Origin: Bidens hawaiensis | Lineage: Eukaryota; Streptophyta; Magnoliopsida; Asterales; Asteraceae | NCBI GenBank assembly: GCA_021521415.1 | Contig: JAIQDT010005789.1 | Location: 103,226-167,225, forward strand | Length of the DNA stretch: 64,000 nt | Direction of reading: 5' to 3' | Shown here: positions 56,293 through 64,000 of the stretch, piece after piece | Layout of the letters: each line of letters begins with the position of its first letter | Position numbering within the stretch: the first letter of the stretch is position 1 | Notes under the pieces: generated by a model | Seen by the model: the letters and a program-made list of their open reading frames with translations, nothing else | Databases searched by the model: none | Told to the model about the DNA's origin: nothing | Position numbers and translations under genes: made by a program

Positions 56293-57619
56293 ATGGGTTA
56301 TTTAGATCATGTCTCGGATTTGTGTTCTGTGACAAGTACAAGAAAAGGAAAACGAAAAAATTTGGAGGTATTTTATTTTCCCTTGTTAATATTTGTTTTC
56401 TTGATTTTATTTATGTATTTAAAAATTTGTTAAAGCTGAGTTTGTGTGTGCATGTTTCAGACAGTTGAGATCAAGGTGAAGATGGACTGTGATGGCTGTG
56501 AAAGGAAGGTCAAGAATGCTGTTTCTTCTTTATCAGGTTATATTTTATTATCTTTCAATCTCTACATAATATATATAAGCATTATGACATGCTTATGCTT
56601 TTATTAATTTAACCATGCAAATTGTTAAACAAGACTTTCATAATCTACTGCTCATGTTATTATGTTACTCAAATATATACCATGATTAAAATTTGATCAT
56701 TAACTAAAGGGTATATAAGATGTTTATAAGAACCGTTTAGAAACGAAAAACTGTTCGAACCCAAACAAGTAATTGGCCGATTTGGAAAATATATGATTCA
56801 GTTTTGACAGATAGCCTTACGGTTTAATTTATGGTTTAGACCTTGAAACCGACTATGCATCTACGGCAAACAGTCAGTTTATCAAATCCTGTACTTTTTT
56901 AAAAAACTTTTTAAGAATATTCATATTTACGCATTTGAGAAAAATCTAGTAATAATAAAAGTTTGTATAATTAAAACCGTAAAAACTGTCGGTTCAGCCT
57001 AATACTCAACCATGCCGGTTTAGTTTGTCGTTTTTTGAAACCGTAGTTAGTCCTAGAAGGCTAGAACTATTTAAGAAAATATTTCAGAAATTTTAAATTT
57101 TATTTGCATGATCTTTTTAGCATGAACTCATACTAATTGATGTAATCATCCTCTTATTTTTTTTAAACCTTAGGTACCAAGTGTAATGGCTCGAATATTC
57201 AAATATAATATTTTAAGTAACTTAAAAATTATTATATTTCATCTTGTCTTAAAACGTCTCTTTAACATTTTAATCACCTTGACCATCGTATTGACCATGG
57301 GTTCTTTTTGATATTACGTAGGCGTGAGATCGGTGGATGTAAACCGTAAACAAAGCCGAGTAATGGTGAAGGGTTACGTCAAGCCAAAAAAGGTCTTAAA
57401 GAAGGTTCAAAGTACCAGAAAAGAAAGAAAGCTGAAATGTGGCCATATGTGCCTTACAATCTTACTTATTATCCTTACGCTCCTCAAGCCTATGACAAAA
57501 AGGCCCCTTCGGGCTATGTTAAGAACGTCCCTCAAGCGTTTCATACTCCTAATTCCCCCACCGAGAGGTTTGACAACCTTTTCAGTGACGAAAATCCTAA
57601 CGCGTGTTCAATTATGTGA
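56293..57619 (+). pseudogene. Heavy-metal-associated isoprenylated plant protein (HIPP), frameshifted
   Basis: Exons 56293-56367, 56461-56536 and 57322-57619 use GT-AG junctions (GAG|GTATTT, TTTCAG|ACAG, TCAG|GTTATA, CGTAG|GCGTG). The start MGYLDHVSDLCSV matches the HIPP N-terminus; an in-frame ATG at 56239 would add 18 unlikely residues. An HMA domain follows (TVEIKVKMDCDGCERKVKNA, metal-binding CDGC) with VMVKGYVKPKKVLKKVQ. At about 57414-57434 (A/G-rich AGAAAAGAAAGAAAG) the frame changes. The expected continuation (MWPYVPYNLTYYPYAPQAYD to the CaaX box CSIM) is intact in another frame up to 57619. Read straight, the protein ends at 57623 in unrelated residues without CaaX. HIPPs bind metals at membranes via farnesylation; this allele would lose that. 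A sequencing error in the A-rich run is possible. Confidence 0.75.
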
Positions 57620-59684
57620 ATGATGTCAGTGTTACAAATTTTGAGTTGGAACGGTTTTGCTTATGGTATAAGTTTAATTATGTTTTCATGTACTTTTCGT
57701 AGTTAGTTCTTGGCTTACTAGTTTGAAATCTTGGTGTGTGATATTGATGTAAGATTGTGAGTAGACCTTTTATTTATGTTATGCATGTTATTATAATATT
57801 TAAATGGAATATCATCAAAATATCGTATTACTTTCTTTAATACTATGCATGCTCTTATAATATTTAAATGGAAGTTTATTGTTTAACTTTAATTGTTTTC
57901 TTATATTTATTAGGAAACTTAGAAGTAAACAAAAACATGTAATTTTTAGGAACCAGAACCGGGAATGATCAACAAAAGTCAAAAACCAGGTTGGGTAAAA
58001 ACCGGTTTCGGATATGGTCAAGTTTGCTGAGTTTTTATCTTGTTTCGAGTCGGGTTAAACAGAAATTTCGGTCTCACATTGATTTTTTTGGTCATCCATA
58101 TTTTTAGAAGCTCAAAAACCGAATTTCATGTTTCTAACCCAAACCGAACCAGACCTATATCCATGCACCCCTAGTGGTTGGGAAAACGACCGGAATTGTA
58201 GGGTATGAGGCATTGAATTTGATGATAAAGGCTAGGGTGAGTGTTGGTTTAAGAGTTTCTCAAAAAGTTGTCATTTTTATCCAAATAGGTGAAAAGATAT
58301 ATTGAAGTGTCCCTGACTTAACGTTAAAAAATAAACGAGGTTAACGATTTAAGTGAAATAGATAATAATTGGGAAATATGAAGGATTCAATTCAGTTTGC
58401 TCTTTATATTATGTATGTCTTTATGACCATAAAAACTTACATATAGATATAAATTAAATAAATTGCATTTACCGGCCTTGCTGCGAGTTTGTTACACGTC
58501 AATCTATAATAGTTATAAAGTATACCATCTAAATTGATATTATGTTGTTCAAGATGTTGATATTATTGAGTTGTCCTAATTAGCAACATGTCACCCACAA
58601 TTAACACCTACCATATCAAAAAGTCAAAGCTCTAATTAAATAGTTAAATGTGTTATATATAAGGCCAATAAAAAAATATAAATAAAAACACCTATGTCGA
58701 ATCTTGAAGTTTATATATGCTAGAATCCATAATTAAACAATGCGGTCAAATCCAGATTAGAAAAAGACGAATAGGAGATTATGGGGATGTACATTTAAAT
58801 TTGAACACGACACAAACTTAACGCTTGTTTATAAATTTAGGTTTAGTTTAAAAATATTTGGATTGAACTTTGAATAAGTTAAGCTAAACATGTTGGAAAT
58901 CAGAAACGGAAATTGAACAATAATAATATCAACACAATATAATCATGAAAAACATTTGGAAGATTAGTAATTGTTTGCGTGCTATTTTGATTAAAATTCG
59001 TGTTTATGGATGACTATATTGTAATTATGTGTTCTTGATATCCAACATTTTGTATAAATATTGAACTGTCCACGTTATATAAGTTTTAGTGAATGAAATA
59101 CAAATGTAAACTGTATTTTGAGGGATCAATCTATGAACTACCGCATAAAATATTGTATTATACGATTCTGATAGCATTGACTTAAAGTTAGTTTTATGCT
59201 CTAGACATTTATTAGGTACGTATTTACTTTATGCATGCCACTACTATATTACTTGGACTAATAATGTGTTCATACTCAATTTAGTGGGTGATCAGTAAAA
59301 AAAAGACAGACCGAACTGAAATCATAAATAACCAAAAACCGATTCGTTTGTATATTCAAAAAACCAATGACTTTGGTGTTGGTTTCTTCTAATAATCGAA
59401 TCAAACCATCGAATCAAACCATGCTCAATCCTAATACTCATAACACTATTTGGAGAGTAAATTCTAAAGAAGATTGTAGATATTTGTCATTCTTTGGTGA
59501 GAAATATGTTGATTTGGTTCTTTGAAAATAGTCCAGGGCCGGGTGGTTGACGGGCCTGGCCCGACACCCCGATAGGCCCAGTTTTTTTAATATTAATTAT
59601 ATATTTTTTTTTGAAAAAAAATGTGTTAATATTTAAAACCAATTAATCAACTCATATAAGTCCCAAATGTTTTTCGTATTCGAC
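57620..59684. other. Intergenic stretch with AACCGG-type repeat pieces
   Basis: 57940-58170 is rich in AACCGG/CCGAACC motifs and ends ATGCACCCCTA, resembling the right end of the AGAGGTGCA hAT-type elements at 61 kb. 59285-59440 is similar. Otherwise AT-rich with no gene. Confidence 0.4.
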
Positions 59685-59695
59685 TCAAAAAATTT

Positions 59696-60692
59696 GGAAA
59701 ATTGGATTTAAATAATCCCTCCTTTAATGGATTGGCTAATAATAATCCCACCTCCGGTATTTCCCACTGGCAGTCCAAACTTTTCAAGGTTTTTTGTTTT
59801 ATGATCCCCCGTTAAAAATAATTAACGGGGTTAAGTTTTTGCTGATGTGACGAGTGACATGGCTTTTTCAATATCCTACATGACTTTTCCCTTTATATCC
59901 CCCCCCCCTCCGATTACTTACGTGTAATACTCACCATTTAAACCCCAAAATTAACTATTGAGCCCTAATTAGCTATTGAATTCGATTGAATCCTCACCCA
60001 CGACAAGTGTCCAACCCGATCTCGTTATACATGCAAACGACCATATTAAATCAATTAAACGTAGCCTCATAGTCCTTGTTCCATCGCTAAGAAAACCCCG
60101 TAACAAATTGGATTATGTTCATCCGCGCAACGTGTTCTTGTTGAACTTCTGTCCATCAGCAATTTATTCTAATTAACCATTCAATTAACGTTGTTTAAGG
60201 TAATTATTTGTATGTTTCGGGTCGCCTTGATTTGTTATACAAGAACCCTAACCTTAATTGATCAAACATATAGCGTTTTATCAGATTGAATTTCTAGGGT
60301 TCTTGCATAATTTGGGTTATCTGGTCTGCAGTTTATAACTTATCAGTATTGATGTTTAGTAATATGAAACTTTAATAAATTATTTTAAAATCTCGATTCC
60401 AGTCAATCTCAAAAATAATTAGGGTTCAATAGATAATTTTGGGGGTTAAATGGGTGAGTATTACACGTAAGTAATCGGAGGGGGGGGGGGAATATAAAGG
60501 GAAAAGCCATGTAGGATATTGAAAAAGACGTGTCACTCGCCACATCAGCAAAAACTTAACCCCGTTAATTATTTTTAACGGGGATCATAAAACAAAAAAC
60601 CTTGAAAAGGTGGGACTGCTAGCGGAAAATACCGGAGGTGGGATTATTATTGGTCAATCTATTAAAGGTGGGATTATTTAAATCCAATTTTC
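59696..60692. mobile_element. Second Mutator-like element with ~280-bp TIRs
   Basis: The left arm (59696 to about 59973) and right arm (about 60415-60692) are inverted repeats with shared landmarks (AATTGGATTTAAATAATCCC, TTAACGGGGTTAAGTTTTTG, CTCCGATTACTTACGTGTAA). A perfect 11-bp duplication TCAAAAAATTT flanks it (59685-59695 and 60693-60703). The ~440-bp interior has an unrecognised 66-codon frame (59976-60176) and an exon-like GTTTAAG|GTAATT junction near 60200, perhaps a captured fragment. No transposase. Confidence 0.8.
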
Positions 60693-60703
60693 TCAAAAAA
60701 TTT

Positions 60704-61167
60704 TAACGATTCTCAGAGACGGCCCTGCAATAGCCGATAATTAAGTCTCAATTATACGTGGATGGATTATCTTTCTTCTTTTTTAGAACATGCTTCAAGA
60801 TATGTGGTGGGCAAGCCCAACCATCAATTTTAAGATGAACAACTCTAGATAAATCCACTACCACATGAACACATCTTAATGTTTTGTCTTGTCATTCAAT
60901 TAATAATCCGTGCCACTTCAATTCTAAGGTCGGGCACCCATCAAAGGTGACTATTTGAACCCACCATGCGTAACACAACCCTATATTTGAGGAACACAAT
61001 GGTCGTATTTTTTGTTGGTATACATTCTATAATCAATGAGAACATAAAGGAAAAGAATAATCGACACGAGAGTGAGTGAAAACTCTTGGTCTTGTCAGTT
61101 ATGCATGTGTGCAATGATGCGTGTCACAATGCTCTCCATCCATTTGTATATATGTTATTATACGTTT
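60704..61167. other. Spacer without recognised gene
   Basis: AT-rich; nothing recognised between the Mutator-like element and the hAT-type pair. Confidence 0.5.
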
Positions 61168-61175
61168 GTTGTGCT

Positions 61176-61772
61176 TAGAGGTGCATAAACTGGGTATTTT
61201 TATGAACTGGGTAAGAACCGGTTTCCAAGTATGGTTAAGAAAAGTCAAAACCGGGCCGGGTTGGAACTAGAGGTGTACAAAACCAGTTTTAATCCCAAAT
61301 CGAACCGGTTTGGTCAACTGCTGGTCAAAACCGGTTTGACTCAAACCGGTTCGGTTTATAAACCGATTTAGAAGCAAGATAGGTCGGCCTGGTCACGTCG
61401 GTTCGGTCTGGTTTATAAACCGGTTATCCTCAAGCCGGTTCGGTTTTAACCGGTTTGGTAGATATTAAGTGGAACCGGTTCTGAAACTGGGGGGTTGGGT
61501 CGATTTGGGAACCGGTTTGGGTGAAACCGGTTTATCTTGTACACCTCTAGTAGGACCTGGTTTTGGGTATAGTTAGCTATTTGGCCGGGTTTTCCGGGTT
61601 TTAAGTCAGGTGGGGTCAGGTTTTGACCGGGTAAAGGTAGAACCGGTTTCTACGGGTCGAGGTCGGGTAAAGGTCTTTGGAGAAACCCAATACCAGGTTG
61701 TACCCGCGGGTCGGATATGGGTAGGAACCGGTTTCTGGTCGGGTCCAGAACCGGGTATTTTGTGCACCTCTA
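61176..61772. mobile_element. hAT-type non-autonomous element (outer of nested pair)
   Basis: Left end TAGAGGTGCATAAACTGGG and right end CCGGGTATTTTGTGCACCTCTA are inverted, flanked by GTTGTGCT (61168-61175) and GTTGTGCG (61773-61780), 7 of 8. The interior is rich in GGTTTCTACGGGTCGAGG-like and ACCGGTTT motifs. Frames inside are repeat-driven, not genes. Confidence 0.7.
61268..61549. mobile_element. hAT-type non-autonomous element (inner of nested pair)
   Basis: Ends TAGAGGTGTACAA and TTGTACACCTCTA are perfect 13-bp inverted repeats (15 bp counting AC/GT outside). Flanking octamers GTTGGAAC and GTAGGACC match at 6 of 8. The interior carries about a dozen AACCGGTT-type palindromic motifs on both strands. 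Confidence 0.65.
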
Positions 61773-61780
61773 GTTGTGCG

Positions 61781-62420
61781 TACATAATGTTGAGAATGTC
61801 GAGCATCGAGATTTGTGAATTCCAAACGCTGTGTATAAACCTATACGCGACGTATAAAGGGCAATAATGTATGATTGTCTAAGAGGTCCCAAAATTCTCT
61901 TTCCCAAGATACTGATCTTTTACCCAAAAGAAAATAAAGTAAAAGAATGTTTACATTTTATGGAATTAAAGTTTTGGTATAAAAATATAAAATGAAGCTA
62001 TAATTTTCCCTTGATTACAAAGTGGTTGATAAGTCTATAACCTAAACAAACATATATGTCAATAATGTTAAAAGACTGTTTATCAAAGTTAAATTATTGC
62101 AACTAAAACCACAAAGTCAGCATGGCATTGATGATTGAATAAGTGGCACAAGTCGCTTTCTATTTTAGTCACTTTGCATTGTTTGCAAGTTATCATTCTG
62201 ACTTGTATACAGAGCTTTTTACATCTTTTGAATCTATAACTATTATATTATTTATTATGTCATTCGTATTTGTAAAACATTTAATATCAATCAAGCATTA
62301 GGATGATAAAGGGTTTCAAGGAAAAAGAATCATAAGTGTTGCCACTTTAGTACTTTACAACATTTGTAAGTTGTAACTATAAGTCTATAAGTCGTTTAAG
62401 AAAGAGTCGGCGGGGAGCTG
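61781..62420. other. AT-rich spacer
   Basis: No gene or element recognised. Confidence 0.5.
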
Positions 62421-64000
62421 ATCCAAAATGCGAACCCAGTTTTGGGGCCCAATGTACAGGCCCAAAAAATACACGAAAAACCTACAGCCCACGAAGATGA
62501 AATACACCTCACTCAAAAATTATTATTATTATTTTGGAACGGCAAATTTCGTGTGTTTGGTCACCGCACTCCCCAATTTTGGAGAGTCCCTAAGCCTACT
62601 TTTTTCAGATTATGTTGTCTTAACCCGAGTCACGCTGACTTCAGAGTAGTTTGGGCGTGCCCTCGGAGAACCATATGGTCGGCTGGCTCTTGAGAATCAA
62701 AATATTTACACACTTGTATACATATGAAAATATTATATACTTGTACAAAATATTGTGGTATAAATTAATTATAATATTTCTTCATTCCTCATTATTTGTT
62801 AAACATAATAGGTTGCTTTTATTTACTAGTAAAAACGTTTTATACTCTACATTGAGGTATGAAGATAATTGGGTTAAGTTTTTAGGTTTGTATCTAGTAA
62901 ACCCCTTTAAGTCCAACTCATATCATCCTTCGTCGACTTGCCTTGACAATCCTGACAGATTTTGTTGCTTCTTTTGTATAAGTTGGATATTATGGTACCC
63001 CTAAAAATGGTTTTTACCTACAAGGCCAAGAGGTCTAAGGCGTTATACCGGACCTATATGGCATGGATGTTACTGCATCAACTCTTGATGATCTGACCAA
63101 TACTACGACAAATGGCTCGAATGTTACTATGTCAGCTTTTACTATGTGGATGGATGTTACTATGTCGGATGTTGCATGTCCTAAAGCTTAACTCTAATGG
63201 AAAGGATCGAGTAAGAAAGAAAATGTACAAAAGAAACGACTTTAAAAGTATGCATGTCTGTGTGTGTGTGGACCTCAAAAAAAGTGAAGAACTGCAGAAT
63301 TCTTCATTTTACATGTAAAAAATACCAAAAAATATTCATTTTTAATGCAAAAACACATTTTAAAAGGGAGAAAATTTACAAAATTAATTTGTGTGTGTGT
63401 GTGTATGCGTTATCAGACCACCGCTAACCACATGGTAGATAACAAGATTAATTTTCATACCCACTTAGCATGATCAAGTTAATTCAAACAAACACAATGT
63501 CATGAACATAAGCACCATAAGAATAAAGCAAATGTACAAAGGAAATGGTGATGTATGATGTAGCCACTCACATCAATTAAGAGTATATGCATCGTCCGAC
63601 CGCCACTAATCACGCCGTAAATAACAAGGTAACCTTGGCATCAACATAACGAACCAAGTAATTAATTATAACTAAAAGAATGTCATGAACGTCTCAGAAA
63701 GACTTACTAAGGTATTTATCGAAACCACATGTTTAGTTAAATTACATAGAAGATAACACATACAAGAAAATTATATAAATTCCAATAATGTATCGATTAC
63801 TATTCAACGTCTCTATTTCCAAATCACTGACAATTTAAAATATTTTAAACCGACACCAGATTCACTTAAGATTTAAGAAAGTCAAACTATGCCAACCAAT
63901 AACCATGAGTCTTGGTGGTCGATGGTGGTGGTCAGCACGTGATTCGGGCGTGCATATCCCTCAACGGCCATATTTCAGAATATGTGTTACTGTCACATGT
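62421..64000. other. Terminal stretch with unclassified repeats
   Basis: 62430-62700 is a GC-richer block (GAACCCAGTTTTGGGGCCC, CGAGTCACGCTGACTTCAG) that looks like decayed transposon DNA. 63060-63180 repeats ATGGATGTTACTATGTC-like motifs. 63410-63700 contains a diverged ~180-bp direct repeat (GACCRCCRCTAAYCAC... AATGTCATGAAC). No gene supported; a (GT)n tract lies near 63391-63405. Confidence 0.35.

Noticed and set aside
61606..61867. Overlapping frames on both strands (66-85 codons)
   Set aside because: Produced by GGGTCGGGT/ACCGGTTT repeats in hAT-type elements.
62428..62693. Overlapping plus-strand frames of 73-83 codons
   Set aside because: No recognisable domain, two frames equally open, and the block looks like decayed transposon sequence.

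Overview
This is a low-GC, transposon-dense stretch of a plant nuclear genome. The genes are plant-specific (a PEPR-type receptor kinase, a fasciclin-like arabinogalactan protein, an isoprenylated metal-binding protein). The element types, especially PB1-like/OTU-like Mutator relatives, ALP1-like Harbinger derivatives and gypsy LTRs ending in TGTGACA or TGTTACA, resemble those I associate with Asteraceae. The family assignment is an inference; no species marker is visible.

Four host genes are supported. (1) 9158-9619, minus strand: a single-exon 153-residue protein with a C-terminal hydrophobic segment, function unknown. (2) 12839-14484, plus: a two-exon fasciclin-like arabinogalactan protein whose intron looks as if it was built from tandem copies of its own second exon. 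(3) 28642-32488, plus: a two-exon leucine-rich-repeat receptor kinase of the PEPR (plant elicitor peptide receptor) type, with a foldback element filling its intron. (4) 56293-57619, plus: a three-exon heavy-metal-associated isoprenylated protein carrying a frameshift that removes its CaaX box.

Most of the rest is mobile DNA. 1-9 kb: a SINE with an 18-bp target duplication, a 1.6-kb tandem duplication carrying Mutator-associated remnants, a pogo-like deletion derivative, a broken PB1-like gene and small MITEs. 16.9-19.8 kb: a Mutator-like element with ~250-bp terminal inverted repeats around a SWIM zinc-finger fragment, then a Helitron tail with an RPA-like fragment. 20.2-22.9 kb: a solo gypsy LTR. 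24.7-28.1 kb: a Helitron, a Harbinger derivative and SINEs. 33.9-42 kb: Helitrons (one probably carrying an hnRNP-like RRM fragment), a Stowaway MITE and hAT-type MITEs. 42.3-55.7 kb: a three-level nest in which a Helitron contains a solo LTR, which contains a full-length and very young Ty3/gypsy element with an uninterrupted 1536-residue gag-pol frame. 59.7-61.8 kb: a second long-TIR Mutator-like element and a pair of nested hAT-type elements.

The host genes are unrelated in function and do not form a cluster. The clearest stories are the self-derived intron in the FLA gene, the nested retrotransposon stack whose boundaries can be read to the base, the foldback element in the receptor-kinase intron, and the frameshifted HIPP gene. 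No CRISPR array, rRNA gene or intact tRNA gene was seen.
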